Source of the DNA: Pseudomonas shirazensis
GTDB taxonomy: Bacteria > Pseudomonadota > Gammaproteobacteria > Pseudomonadales > Pseudomonadaceae
Direction: 5' to 3'
Assembly (NCBI RefSeq): GCF_014268785.2
Contig: NZ_JABWRD020000001.1
Coordinates: 1,129,001-1,193,000 of the forward strand
Length of the DNA: 64,000 nt
The notes under the pieces are model-generated. The model saw nothing but the letters and a program-made list of their open reading frames with translations. It searched no databases and was not told where the DNA came from. This document shows positions 35,211-43,536 of this stretch, piece by piece (position 1 is the first letter of the stretch; each line of letters begins with the position of its first letter). Position numbers and translations under genes: made by a program.

Positions 35211-37448
35211 TCAGGTTGTGCTGACTGGGCTGCGTTGACGCGCTGCCAACCACGTCTGCAGGGCGGCTGCGGGCATCGGCCGCGCCATCAGATACCCTTG
35301 CCCCTGATCGCAACCTGCATTGCGCAGGAAGTCGTACTGCGCCTGAGTTTCGATCCCTTCACCGGTGATCCGGAAACCCAAGGCATGGCCCAGGTCGATA
35401 ATTGCCCGGGCAACGGCTACCGCGTCATCATCGTCAGGCAGGTCCTTGATGAACGCACGATCGATCTTCAGGTGATCGATGGGCAGCGAGCGCAGATAGG
35501 CCAGCGATGAATAGCCGGTACCGAAGTCATCGACTGCAGTCGCTACGCCCATTGCCTGCAGTTGCGCGAGCACGGCGCAGGCCTGTTGTTGGCTCTCCAT
35601 CAACAGGCTTTCGGTAATTTCCACTTCCAGCAACTGTGCTGGCAGTCCATGACTGGCCAAAGCGCCGGCCAGGCTGCTGACGTAATCACTGCGCTCGATC
35701 TGCAGCGCCGCAACGTTGATGGCCAGCGGTCCGGGCAAACAGTCTGTGTTGCGCCAGCTGGCCAACTGCGCGCAGGCCAGTTCCAGCACGCGCTCGCCCA
35801 GCGGGATGATCAAACCGGTCTGCTCGGCCAAAGGCACGAACTCGCCCGGCGCAACCAGACCATGCACCGGATCACGCCAGCGCAGCAGCGCTTCGACGCC
35901 TTCTACCCGGCCGCTGAACAGATCGATCTTGGGCTGATACCACAACTCGAATTCATTGTGCTGCAAGGCGCGGCGCAGGTTGCGCTCCATCTCCAGACGC
36001 TGCTGCAGGCGTGCAGTCATGTCCGGATGGTAAGGGCGCCAGGCATTGCGGCCGTTTTCCTTGGCGACGTACATCGCGGTGTCGGCGTGACGCAGCAGGC
36101 TGTCGACATCATTGCCCTGCTGCGGGCACCAGGCCAGGCCGATGCTGCCGGTGACCAGCGCCGCGTTGCCATTGAGATCGAAGGGCCGCTGCAACGCTCG
36201 CAGGATCCCCTGCACCTGCTGGCTGACCTGGCTCTGGCTGCCCTGCAGCATGAACACGAACTCATCGCCGCCCATGCGGCAAAGTCGATCGCCTTTGTTC
36301 AGCTCTTGCAGAAACCGCGCCGTTGCCTGTTGCAACAACAGGTCGCCCATCGCGTGGCCGAGGCTGTCGTTGACCTGCTTGAAGCCGTCGATGTCCAGCA
36401 TCAATACGGCCAGGCCATGGCCTTGATTGATGGCAGCGGCCAACTGCTGCTGGAACAACACTCGGTTGGGCAGCCCGGTAATGGTGTCGTAGTGGGCCAG
36501 CCGCTCTAGCTGCGCCTGCGACTCGCGCAGCTCGCGGTTACGCCGTTGCAGCAGACGGCGGCTACGGTTGAGCTGAGCAACGAACAAGCTGAACAAGCCG
36601 GTAAAACTAAGGGCGAACAGGAACAGCGGCGAAGTGACCAAGGCCAGCGCAGGCCAACCTTCGCGAGGTTCGGCGACCAATTGCCAACGGCCACCCGGCA
36701 CCTCGACGGTCTGCGTCAGCAGCGGCTCTTTGAACAGCCCGGCATTGCCCCAGATCATGCCGCCTTCGGCACCTTTACCGTCGCTGCCGCGCACGGCCAG
36801 GTCAATCGGCAGCTCCGGGCCGATACCAGCGGCCTGCAGCAAACGCTCGATATCGGCAACGGTAGAGACATTGCCCCAGTAGAATTTGACCCCACGCTTG
36901 CCGTTGACGAACACCGGGCGCCGGTAAATCAGCGCTTCACCGCCCTGCTGGAGCTTGACCGGGCCGGCCAGTACAGGCTGTTGCCGTTGCCGGGCGAGCT
37001 CAAGCATGGCGTATTGGTCAGGCAGGGTATGGTAGTCCAGGCCAATGACGGACAGATTGCCCCCACGTGGGTGCACGTCGTTGATCACATCGTCTGGCGC
37101 CAAGGCTACATGGCGCATGTACGGCACCGAGGCCAGCGCCTCACGCGCCATGCCGCGAAAGTGCTCGGCGCTGATCACGCCATCGGCCGTGATCAGCTGG
37201 GCGATGCCCTCGGTCTCGCCAAACGCAGCGCGCAACTGCGCCTCGAGAGCGACCCTCACCCCCGATAATTGTGTAGCCACATGCGCCACCTGCTCGAGCT
37301 GCTGGCGCTGCATGTCCATGCGGCCCAGCACAACTGACAGACCAATACCGATCAAGGCAAAGCCTACCGGCAACAGGCGGTTGATACCGCGCCGCACCGG
37401 GTTGGCGGCGGGCACTAAGGGATCTTGGTCGAGGAAAGCACTGATCAT
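35211..37448 (-). CDS. CHASE-GGDEF-EAL cyclic di-GMP enzyme
   Basis: A 745-residue inner-membrane protein. TM1 (about 24-43) precedes a periplasmic CHASE sensor (about 80-225, ALASVPYMRHVALAPDDVIN and ALIYRRPVFVNGKRGVKFYW). TM2 (about 270-295) leads to the GGDEF domain, with intact GGDEF at residues 393-397 and MLDIDGFKQVNDSLGHAMGD, and the EAL domain with Glu519-Ala-Leu, EITESLLM, VDDFGTGYSS and IKIDRAFIK-like HLKIDRAFIKD. All key residues of both domains are present, so synthase and phosphodiesterase activity are both possible. Cyclic di-GMP controls exopolysaccharide production in pseudomonads, and its position beside the locus suggests, but does not prove, a local role. Confidence 0.92.
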   Translation of the reverse strand: MISAFLDQDPLVPAANPVRRGINRLLPVGFALIGIGLSVVLGRMDMQRQQLEQVAHVATQLSGVRVALEAQLRAAFGETEGIAQLITADGVISAEHFRGMAREALASVPYMRHVALAPDDVINDVHPRGGNLSVIGLDYHTLPDQYAMLELARQRQQPVLAGPVKLQQGGEALIYRRPVFVNGKRGVKFYWGNVSTVADIERLLQAAGIGPELPIDLAVRGSDGKGAEGGMIWGNAGLFKEPLLTQTVEVPGGRWQLVAEPREGWPALALVTSPLFLFALSFTGLFSLFVAQLNRSRRLLQRRNRELRESQAQLERLAHYDTITGLPNRVLFQQQLAAAINQGHGLAVLMLDIDGFKQVNDSLGHAMGDLLLQQATARFLQELNKGDRLCRMGGDEFVFMLQGSQSQVSQQVQGILRALQRPFDLNGNAALVTGSIGLAWCPQQGNDVDSLLRHADTAMYVAKENGRNAWRPYHPDMTARLQQRLEMERNLRRALQHNEFELWYQPKIDLFSGRVEGVEALLRWRDPVHGLVAPGEFVPLAEQTGLIIPLGERVLELACAQLASWRNTDCLPGPLAINVAALQIERSDYVSSLAGALASHGLPAQLLEVEITESLLMESQQQACAVLAQLQAMGVATAVDDFGTGYSSLAYLRSLPIDHLKIDRAFIKDLPDDDDAVAVARAIIDLGHALGFRITGEGIETQAQYDFLRNAGCDQGQGYLMARPMPAAALQTWLAARQRSPVSTT

Positions 37449-37590
37449 GAATGCGCGGTCGCAGGTCGATTGATTGTGTATCGGCGCAGGTTAGGCAATG
37501 TTGAGCCAGACTGGTGTTTTTCCTCGTGCGGGCGCATGCTCGAAGAGCTGAAGCGTTTCACCCATACACTAATCGTGAGGTGCAGTATTC

Positions 37591-39210
37591 ATGGACAGTC
37601 TGCTCGATTCGTTGTTTCCAACCGCCGATGACATCCCCGAGGCCTGGCGCCTCGGGCCACCGCTGGAACAACGCGATTATCTGGTCAATGGCGAACTGCG
37701 CCAGTGGCCTGGCCCGCTGGCCACCGTGCGCAGCCCGATCTGGCTCAAGCATGGCGATCAAGAGCAGCAAGTCATCCTCGGCAGCGCACCGTTGCTGGAC
37801 GCCGACACTGCACTGACGGCGCTGGACGCTGCAGTCCACGCTTACGATAAAGGCCGCGGTGCCTGGCCGACCATGCGTGTGGCCGAGCGGATCGAGCACG
37901 TGCAGGCGTTCCTTGACCGGATGCGCGAGCAACGCACGGCGGTGGTCAAGCTGCTGATGTGGGAAATCGGCAAGAACCTCAAGGATTCCGAAAAGGAGTT
38001 CGACCGCACCTGCGATTACATCGTCGATACCATCAATGCCCTGAAAGACCTCGACCGACGCTCCAGCCGCTTCGAGCTCGAGCAAGGCACGCTCGGCCAG
38101 ATCCGTCGCGCGCCGCTGGGCGTAGCGTTGTGCATGGGGCCCTACAACTACCCGTTGAACGAAACCTTCACCACGCTGATTCCGGCGTTGATCATGGGCA
38201 ACACCGTGGTGTTCAAACCGGCCAAGTTCGGCGTACTTCTGATCAGGCCGCTGTTGGAAGCGTTCCGCGACAGCTTCCCGCCGGGGGTGATCAACGTGAT
38301 CTACGGCCGCGGGCGAGAAACCGTCAGCGCGTTGATGGCCAGCGGCAAGGTCGATGTGTTCGCCTTTATCGGTACGCACAAGGCCGCCAGCGACCTGAAA
38401 AAACTCCACCCGCGCCCGCACCGCCTGCGCGCAGCGTTGGGCCTGGATGCAAAGAACCCAGGCATCGTGCTGCCCCAGGTCGACCTCGACAATGCAGTCG
38501 ACGAAGCCGTCACCGGCGCGTTGTCGTTCAACGGCCAGCGTTGCACCGCGTTGAAGATCCTGTTCGTGCACGAGGATGTGGTCGACGCGTTCCTCGACAA
38601 GTTCCAGCGTAAGCTGGCTGCCCTCAAGCCTGGCATGCCGTGGGCCCCGGGTGTGGCGCTGACGCCGCTGCCCGAGCAAGGCAAGGTCGACTACCTCAAC
38701 GGCCTGGTTGCCGATGCCACTGGCAAAGGTGCACGGGTGCTCAATGAAGGCGGTGGACAGAGCCGCGGTTCGTTCTTCTTCCCTGCCCTGCTTTACCCGG
38801 TCAGCGCCGACATGCGCGTCTATCACGAAGAGCAGTTTGGCCCGGTTGTACCGGTGGTGCCGTACCGCGACCTGGAGACGGTGATCGAGTACGTGCTCGA
38901 CTCCGACTACGGTCAACAGCTCAGCCTGTTCGGCAATGACCCGGCCACCATTGGCAGCCTGGTCGATACCTTCGCCAATCAGGTTGGCCGGATCAACCTC
39001 AATGCGCAGTGCCAGCGCGGGCCGGACACCTACCCGTTCAACGGGCGCAAGAATAGCGCCGAGGGCACCTTGTCGGTGCACGACGCACTGCGGGTATTCT
39101 CGATTCGTACCTTGGTAGCCACCAAGTTCCAGGAGGCCAACAAGGAGCTGATCAGCGAGATCATCCGTAATCGTCAGTCGAGCTTCCTGACCACTGATTA
39201 CATCTTCTAG
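37591..39210 (+). CDS. NADP-dependent glyceraldehyde-3-phosphate dehydrogenase-like aldehyde dehydrogenase (GapN type)
   Basis: A 539-residue aldehyde dehydrogenase superfamily enzyme. The active site is SFNGQRCTALK with the catalytic Cys, cofactor-binding segments are CMGPYNYPLNETFTTLIPAL and FIGTHKAASDLKK, and the general-base region is AALGLDAKNPGIVLPQVDLD, where the usual ELGG-type Glu is replaced by the LDAKNP arrangement seen in GapN-like proteins. Its unusual N-terminal 40 residues (MDSLLDSLFPTADDIPEAW) are also found in that group. Non-phosphorylating oxidation of glyceraldehyde 3-phosphate with NADP+ is the most likely reaction. It stands alone between divergent and co-directional genes without an operon partner. 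Confidence 0.78.
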   Translation: MDSLLDSLFPTADDIPEAWRLGPPLEQRDYLVNGELRQWPGPLATVRSPIWLKHGDQEQQVILGSAPLLDADTALTALDAAVHAYDKGRGAWPTMRVAERIEHVQAFLDRMREQRTAVVKLLMWEIGKNLKDSEKEFDRTCDYIVDTINALKDLDRRSSRFELEQGTLGQIRRAPLGVALCMGPYNYPLNETFTTLIPALIMGNTVVFKPAKFGVLLIRPLLEAFRDSFPPGVINVIYGRGRETVSALMASGKVDVFAFIGTHKAASDLKKLHPRPHRLRAALGLDAKNPGIVLPQVDLDNAVDEAVTGALSFNGQRCTALKILFVHEDVVDAFLDKFQRKLAALKPGMPWAPGVALTPLPEQGKVDYLNGLVADATGKGARVLNEGGGQSRGSFFFPALLYPVSADMRVYHEEQFGPVVPVVPYRDLETVIEYVLDSDYGQQLSLFGNDPATIGSLVDTFANQVGRINLNAQCQRGPDTYPFNGRKNSAEGTLSVHDALRVFSIRTLVATKFQEANKELISEIIRNRQSSFLTTDYIF

Positions 39211-39233
39211 CCGCCTGCAAGGGATCGGCCTCC

Positions 39234-39271
39234 AGCTTCAAGTTGAAAGCAGCCGCGCTTTGCTTGAAGCT
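39234..39271. repeat. Pseudomonas-type AGCTTCAAG inverted repeat
   Basis: AGCTTCAAG at 39234-39242 and its exact complement CTTGAAGCT at 39263-39271 flank a 20-nt loop. The surrounding sequence continues with related GCTTG/AGCTG words up to the next start codon. Sequences of this kind recur between genes in many Pseudomonas genomes. It may act as terminator of the dehydrogenase gene or as a dispersed repeat. Confidence 0.5.
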
Positions 39272-39299
39272 TGGGGCTTGTAGCTGGGAGCTGCTCTAC

Positions 39300-40493
39300 A
39301 TGCGAATTATCGAAAAAAACGCCAGCCTGGTGCGAAGCCTGACCCTGGCCGAGGAAGAACTGCTGGCAGGCTTTGCTGCCGGCAGCCTGACCGGGCCGGC
39401 TGTGCTGCAGGCCAACCAGATGCTGATGAAGGTGCGCAGCGCCAACCAGTGGCTGGCCTGCGACTGTCGCAAAGACGCCTTGCCGGTGCTTAACATTGCC
39501 CTCAATGGCGATACTGGCAGGCTGGTCCTGCGCAATAATCCGGACACCCCCGAACATACCCCTGGCTGCCCGTTCAGCAAGGATGAGCGCGAGGCTGAAC
39601 AGAGCCGCCAGGAGAGCACGCCGCCGCCCGCGTGGCTTGCGCCAGACACGCCGCTGGGCCTGATTGGCGATTTCCGCAAGGCCAGCGAACAAGGCCCCGC
39701 CGGCCCGGTCAACGAGGCTGCCGAACGCCGGGCACAACAGCACCTGCTGTCGCTGCTGCTGACCTGGATCGAAATCAGCGGCCTCAACGTCTATGCCAGC
39801 CACCTGAAAAAGGACCTCACCGCGCAGTTCGCCGAGCTGCGCAGCGTGGCCAGCCGTTACCCATTGCTCGAGCGCGTGCCGGCCAGCAACTACCTGGAAA
39901 CGCGGCTGGACATGAAGCACATGATGATGCTTAAAGCACGCCTGCGTGAGGCGACGGTGTTCGGCAATCACCGTCGGCATGGCTTGCTGCTCGACTGCGT
40001 CGATCAGATCAAGGGGCGCAAGCTGTTCAATGCCCGCAGTGAGGATGGCTTCGACTTCCAGGGCCATCATCTGTACTGGGGTGGCAACCGCACCAGCGGT
40101 CCGCTGCTGACCCTGGCGCTGTACTCGCCGGCCACTGCCGGGAGCAACTTCTATGAATTGATCCACGTTGCCAGCGTGCCTGTGCTGTCACGCGCGCATC
40201 TGTTCCCGGTGTACCGCGACGAAGAACGCGAACCGCTCAAGGCGTTGGTGTCGCTGATCGACTGGATGGCCAGCAAAGGCGTCAAGGTGCTGATGCGCCG
40301 GCCGGTGATTGGTGGTCAGGTGATGGATGAGCTGGTGCTGACCTCGGATCAGGACCGGGTGTTGTCGGTGTCACTGCTGGAACAGCCGGTCGGGCCGGAG
40401 CCCGACACCGAGCACTTCAAACGTTACGCCGACTTCAAAAGCCTGGAGACCTTCCGCAAGTTTGTCGCCGGGTTTTTCATGCGCGAGCGCTGA
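39300..40493 (+). CDS. Protein of unknown function with a Cys/His cluster (possibly DUF1173-like)
   Basis: A 397-residue soluble protein; I do not recognise it with confidence. The start at 39300 (MRIIEKNASLVRSL) follows the repeat element above. Residues Cys54-x-Cys56 (WLACDCRKD), His86 and Cys90 (EHTPGCPF) form a likely zinc-binding cluster, similar in layout to the N-terminus of DUF1173 proteins and CoiA-type proteins. The middle (about 130-260) is helical and basic with RLDMKHMMMLKARLREATVF, and the C-terminal half is alpha/beta with LYWGGNRTSGPLLTLALYSP and LIDWMASKGVKVLMRRPVIG. No catalytic motif is evident. It ends at a strong hairpin shared with the convergent alcohol dehydrogenase. 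Confidence 0.75.
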   Translation: MRIIEKNASLVRSLTLAEEELLAGFAAGSLTGPAVLQANQMLMKVRSANQWLACDCRKDALPVLNIALNGDTGRLVLRNNPDTPEHTPGCPFSKDEREAEQSRQESTPPPAWLAPDTPLGLIGDFRKASEQGPAGPVNEAAERRAQQHLLSLLLTWIEISGLNVYASHLKKDLTAQFAELRSVASRYPLLERVPASNYLETRLDMKHMMMLKARLREATVFGNHRRHGLLLDCVDQIKGRKLFNARSEDGFDFQGHHLYWGGNRTSGPLLTLALYSPATAGSNFYELIHVASVPVLSRAHLFPVYRDEEREPLKALVSLIDWMASKGVKVLMRRPVIGGQVMDELVLTSDQDRVLSVSLLEQPVGPEPDTEHFKRYADFKSLETFRKFVAGFFMRER

Positions 40494-40494
40494 A

Positions 40495-40524
40495 GCGGCC
40501 TGGCCCCGCGTGTGGCCAGGCCGC
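40495..40524. terminator. 11-bp hairpin between convergent genes
   Basis: GCGGCCTGGCC (40495-40505) pairs perfectly with GGCCAGGCCGC (40514-40524) across an 8-nt loop. It sits between the stop codons of the unknown protein and the alcohol dehydrogenase. The stem is strong but no T tract follows on either strand, so it is a bidirectional terminator candidate of the GC-rich pseudomonad kind. Confidence 0.55.
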
Positions 40525-40535
40525 GCTGGAACGGC

Positions 40536-41684
40536 TCAGAACGCCGCGCGGAAGATTGCTTCGATTTCCGCCTGGCTGGCGGTGCGTGGATTGGTCACGC
40601 CGCAGGCGTCCTTCAACGCATTTTCAGCCAGCAGCGGCACGTCCTGCATACGCGCGCCGAGTTCTGCCAGGCCTGCAGGAATGCCAACCGCCACGGCCAG
40701 GTGCTCGATCGCCGAAATCGCCGCGCCAGCGCCTTGCTCTGCATCCAGCCCACACACCTTGATCCCCATCGCCTTGGCGACGTCGCGCAAACGCGGCGAG
40801 CTGACCTTGGCGTTGAAGCGCTGCACGTGCGGCAGCAGCACCGCATTGCACACGCCATGGGGCAAGTCATACAAGCCGCCGAGTTGGTGAGCCATGGCAT
40901 GCACGAACCCCAGCGACGCATTGTTGAAGGCCATGCCTGCCAGGAACTGCGCGTAGGCCATGTTCTCCCGCGCCTGCAGGTCGCTGCCATCGGCCACGGC
41001 CTGACGCAAGTTGTCGCTGATCAGGCTGATGGCTTTTAGCGCGCAGGCGTCGGTAATCGGCGTGGCAGCGGTGGAAACGTAGGCTTCGATGGCGTGAGTC
41101 AGGGCATCCATGCCGGTGGCTGCAGTCAGGCCCTTGGGCATGGCAACCATCAGCGCCGGGTCGTTGACCGAGAGGATCGGCGTCACGTTGCGGTCGACAA
41201 TGGCCATTTTCACATGGCGGGCTTCGTCGGTGATGATGCAGAAACGGGTCATTTCGCTGGCGGTGCCAGCGGTGGTGTTGATCGCAATCAGCGGCAGTTG
41301 CGGCTTGGTTGAGCGATCAACCCCTTCGTAGTCACTGATCCGCCCACCATTGGTAGCGCACAGGGCGATGCCCTTGGCACAGTCGTGCGGCGACCCGCCG
41401 CCCAGCGAGACGATGCAGTCGCAGTGTTCACGTTGCAACACGGCCAGGCCTGCTTCGACGTTGGCAATGGTTGGGTTGGGCCGCGCGCCGTCAAACACCA
41501 CGGCATCGATATCGCGCATGGCGAGCAGGCCGGCAATGCGCTCGGCAACGCCAGCCCGGGCCAGGCCCTGGTCGGTGACGATCAATGCCTTGCGCAGGCC
41601 GTAGCCAGCGATGGCAGTCATCGCTTCGTCCAGGCAATCAATGCCCATGATGTTCACGGCTGGGATGAAAAAGGTGCTGCTCAT
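40536..41684 (-). CDS. Iron-containing alcohol dehydrogenase (YiaY/ErcA-like)
   Basis: A 382-residue group III alcohol dehydrogenase. The NAD-binding region includes [20 protein letters not shown] and the [15 protein letters not shown] signature. Metal ligands are expected in [14 protein letters not shown] (Asp, His), [20 protein letters not shown] (two His). It would oxidise primary alcohols or reduce aldehydes in the cytoplasm. The closest functional groups are YiaY-type dehydrogenases and the ErcA protein of ethanol-oxidation regulation in pseudomonads; sequence alone does not separate them. A 22-bp inverted repeat lies 12 nt before its ATG. Confidence 0.88.
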   Translation of the reverse strand: MSSTFFIPAVNIMGIDCLDEAMTAIAGYGLRKALIVTDQGLARAGVAERIAGLLAMRDIDAVVFDGARPNPTIANVEAGLAVLQREHCDCIVSLGGGSPHDCAKGIALCATNGGRISDYEGVDRSTKPQLPLIAINTTAGTASEMTRFCIITDEARHVKMAIVDRNVTPILSVNDPALMVAMPKGLTAATGMDALTHAIEAYVSTAATPITDACALKAISLISDNLRQAVADGSDLQARENMAYAQFLAGMAFNNASLGFVHAMAHQLGGLYDLPHGVCNAVLLPHVQRFNAKVSSPRLRDVAKAMGIKVCGLDAEQGAGAAISAIEHLAVAVGIPAGLAELGARMQDVPLLAENALKDACGVTNPRTASQAEIEAIFRAAF

Positions 41685-41695
41685 GGGGGCGGATC

Positions 41696-41717
41696 CTCAA
41701 GGTCTGTCTACCTTGAG
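41696..41717. promoter_or_regulatory. 8-bp inverted repeat upstream of the alcohol dehydrogenase, candidate operator
   Basis: CTCAAGGT (41696-41703) and ACCTTGAG (41710-41717) are perfect complements with a 6-nt centre, ending 12 nt upstream of the alcohol dehydrogenase start. The sequence recalls MerR-family operators (CTCAAG/CTTGAG arms), but no MerR gene is in the window. Its closeness to the start codon would also allow action as an mRNA hairpin over the ribosome site. Confidence 0.45.
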
Positions 41718-41789
41718 AATCTGCCTAATCGCGGCCCGCGGTGTTGATCCACAGCAACGATCAATCCGCCAGGCAGACCGACTATCGGC

Positions 41790-43346
41790 TTAGCCGAGGA
41801 ATAACCGATAGGCAGGGTTGTCGGTCTCGTCCCAGTAGCGGTAACCCATCTCATCCAGCGCAGCCGGCAGGCCCGCCAGCTCCTCGTCGGGGACTTCCAG
41901 CGCGGCGAACACCCGCGCTTCGGCGGCACCATGGTTGCGGTAGTGGAACAGACTGATGTTCCAGCGTTTGCCCAGGCGCTCGAGGAAGCCCATCAACGCC
42001 CCTGGCCGCTCCGGGAACTCGAAGCGCAGCACCCGCTCATTGCTGCCTGGGGCAGCGTGCCCGCCGACGGTATGGCGCACATGCAGCTTGGCCAGTTCGT
42101 TGTCGGTCAGGTCGAGCACCTGATAGCCCTGCCCGCTTAAGCTGGCCAACAGTTGCTCACGTGGGTCGGTGAGTGGATGGGTCTGCACGCCAACGAACAG
42201 GCGGGCTTCCTTGCCTGGGTAAAAGCGGTAGTTGAACTCGGTGATCTGGCGCTTGCCCAGCGCCTGGCAGAAGGCGCGGAAGCTGCCGGGCTGCTCGGGA
42301 ATGGTCACGGCAATGATCGCCTCGCGCTGCTCACCCAGCTCGGCCCGCTCGGCAACATGGCGCAGGCGGTCGAAGTTGACGTTGGCGCCGGAGTCGATCG
42401 CCACCAGCGTTTGCCCTTTTGCGCCCTCGCGGGCGACGTATTTCTTGATCCCGGCCACGGCCAGCGCGCCGGATGGCTCGGTGATCGAGCGGGTGTCGTC
42501 ATAGATGTCCTTGATTGCCGCACACAGCTCGTCGCTGCTGACGGTGATCACTTCATCGACAAAGTGCCGGCATAGCTCAAAGCAGTGCGCGCCGATCTGC
42601 GCCACCGCCACACCATCGGCAAAGGTGCCGACCTGGGGCAGGATCACCCTTTCCCCCGCCGCCAGTGCCGCTTGCAGGCAGTTGGAGTCGTGCGGCTCGA
42701 CGCCGATCACCTTGATCTCCGGCCGCAGGTATTTGACGTAGGCCGCAATGCCGGCGATCAGGCCACCGCCACCCACCGGCACGAAGATCGCATCCAGCGC
42801 GCCCGGCTGCTGGCGGAGGATTTCCATGGCTACGGTGCCTTGCCCGGCGATTACATCAGGGTCGTCAAAGGGCGGCACGAAGGTCGCGCCATGTTCGTCG
42901 GCCAGGTGCAGCGCGTGGGCCAGCGCATGGGGGAAGCTTTCGCCATGCAACACCACATTGCCGCCGCGCGAACGCACACCCTCGATCTTCAGGGTTGGCG
43001 TGGTGGTGGGCATGACGATAGTTGCCTGCAAACCCAGATGGGCAGCGGCCAGGGCGACGCCCTGAGCATGGTTGCCGGCAGAAGCGGTGATTACGCCGCG
43101 CTCGCGCTGGGCTGCGGTCAGGCGCGACAGGCGGGTGTATGCGCCGCGGATCTTGAAGGAGAACGTCGGTTGCAGGTCTTCGCGCTTGAGCAGGACCTGG
43201 TTGCCAAGGCTGGCCGACAGCGCCGCAGCGCCTTGCAGTGGAGTTTCAATGGCCAGGTCATACACCGGCGCAGCAAGAATACGCCGCACTTGCTCGGTTA
43301 GCAGTTGCGCGGGCGTGAGACGCGGGTTGACGTTGAGATTGGTCAT
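41790..43346 (-). CDS. ilvA: Threonine ammonia-lyase, biosynthetic
   Basis: A 518-residue PLP enzyme that deaminates threonine to 2-oxobutanoate, the first committed step of isoleucine synthesis. The PLP lysine lies in SFKIRGAYTRLSRLT, the phosphate-binding loop is VGGGGLIAGIAAYVKYLRPE, and two ACT-like regulatory domains fill residues about 330-515 (EQPGSFRAFCQALGKRQITE and ERPGALMGFLERLGKRWNIS), as expected for the isoleucine-inhibited biosynthetic form. The ATG at 43346 has AGGAG upstream; the extension to 43394 would run into an attenuator hairpin. An isoleucine-rich leader peptide and terminator lie directly upstream, so transcription is probably controlled by attenuation. Confidence 0.94.
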   Translation of the reverse strand: MTNLNVNPRLTPAQLLTEQVRRILAAPVYDLAIETPLQGAAALSASLGNQVLLKREDLQPTFSFKIRGAYTRLSRLTAAQRERGVITASAGNHAQGVALAAAHLGLQATIVMPTTTPTLKIEGVRSRGGNVVLHGESFPHALAHALHLADEHGATFVPPFDDPDVIAGQGTVAMEILRQQPGALDAIFVPVGGGGLIAGIAAYVKYLRPEIKVIGVEPHDSNCLQAALAAGERVILPQVGTFADGVAVAQIGAHCFELCRHFVDEVITVSSDELCAAIKDIYDDTRSITEPSGALAVAGIKKYVAREGAKGQTLVAIDSGANVNFDRLRHVAERAELGEQREAIIAVTIPEQPGSFRAFCQALGKRQITEFNYRFYPGKEARLFVGVQTHPLTDPREQLLASLSGQGYQVLDLTDNELAKLHVRHTVGGHAAPGSNERVLRFEFPERPGALMGFLERLGKRWNISLFHYRNHGAAEARVFAALEVPDEELAGLPAALDEMGYRYWDETDNPAYRLFLG

Positions 43347-43384
43347 CGATGACTCCTGGTGGATGTGGTATTGCCCAGGAGTCA

Positions 43385-43414
43385 GAGAAAACAAACCCGC
43401 CTCCAGGGCGGGTT
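43385..43414 (-). terminator. Attenuator (intrinsic terminator) of ilvA
   Basis: In the ilvA transcript AACCCGCC and GGCGGGUU form an 8-bp stem with a 5-nt loop (DNA 43394-43414), followed by the U-rich run UGUUUU: a clear intrinsic terminator located before the ilvA start. The 5' arm CCCGCC can instead pair with GGCGGG in the last codons of the leader peptide, with UAG/CUA extending that pairing, giving a mutually exclusive antiterminator. Confidence 0.85.
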
Positions 43415-43429
43415 AGGTGCACGTACGCG

Positions 43430-43498
43430 CTAGCCCGCCAATCCGATAATGGCGGTAATAATAATGTTCAGGGCGCGACGCTGCGGGAAGGTATTCAT
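43430..43498 (-). CDS. ilvA leader peptide, 22 residues with an isoleucine-rich stretch
   Basis: The peptide reads MNTFPQRRALNIIITAIIGL then AG. Codons 12-18 are AUU AUU AUU ACC GCC AUU AUC, five isoleucines and one threonine in seven codons. The stop codon and preceding GCG GGC overlap the sequence that can pair with the terminator stem. A ribosome stalled at the Ile codons for lack of charged tRNA would leave that sequence free to form the antiterminator; one that reaches the stop would mask it and allow termination. No Shine-Dalgarno is seen close to the ATG, and the likely transcription start is only about 4 nt upstream, so translation may be leaderless. Confidence 0.78.
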   Translation of the reverse strand: MNTFPQRRALNIIITAIIGLAG

Positions 43499-43508
43499 GG
43501 GTAAGGAA

Positions 43509-43536
43509 CTTATCCTGTTGCGCTACAAGCCGTCAA
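43509..43536 (-). promoter_or_regulatory. Probable ilvA promoter
   Basis: On the minus strand TTGACG (43531-43536) and GATAAG (43509-43514) are 16 nt apart; shifting by one gives ATAAGT at 17 nt. The -35 box overlaps the stop codon of the PACE transporter gene. Transcription would begin near 43502, just before the leader-peptide ATG. Confidence 0.5.

Noticed and set aside
37558..39081. A 507-codon minus-strand ORF opposite the GapN-type gene
   Set aside because: It is antisense to a clearly conserved dehydrogenase and shows the His/Gln/Val/Asp-rich composition typical of reverse frames in GC-rich genes. The same reasoning removes the long antisense frames at 47296-49152 and 52859-54649.
43347..43394. 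A longer ilvA N-terminus starting at 43394
   Set aside because: The extra codons overlap the U tract of the attenuator, whereas the ATG at 43346 has AGGAG upstream and matches the family's start.
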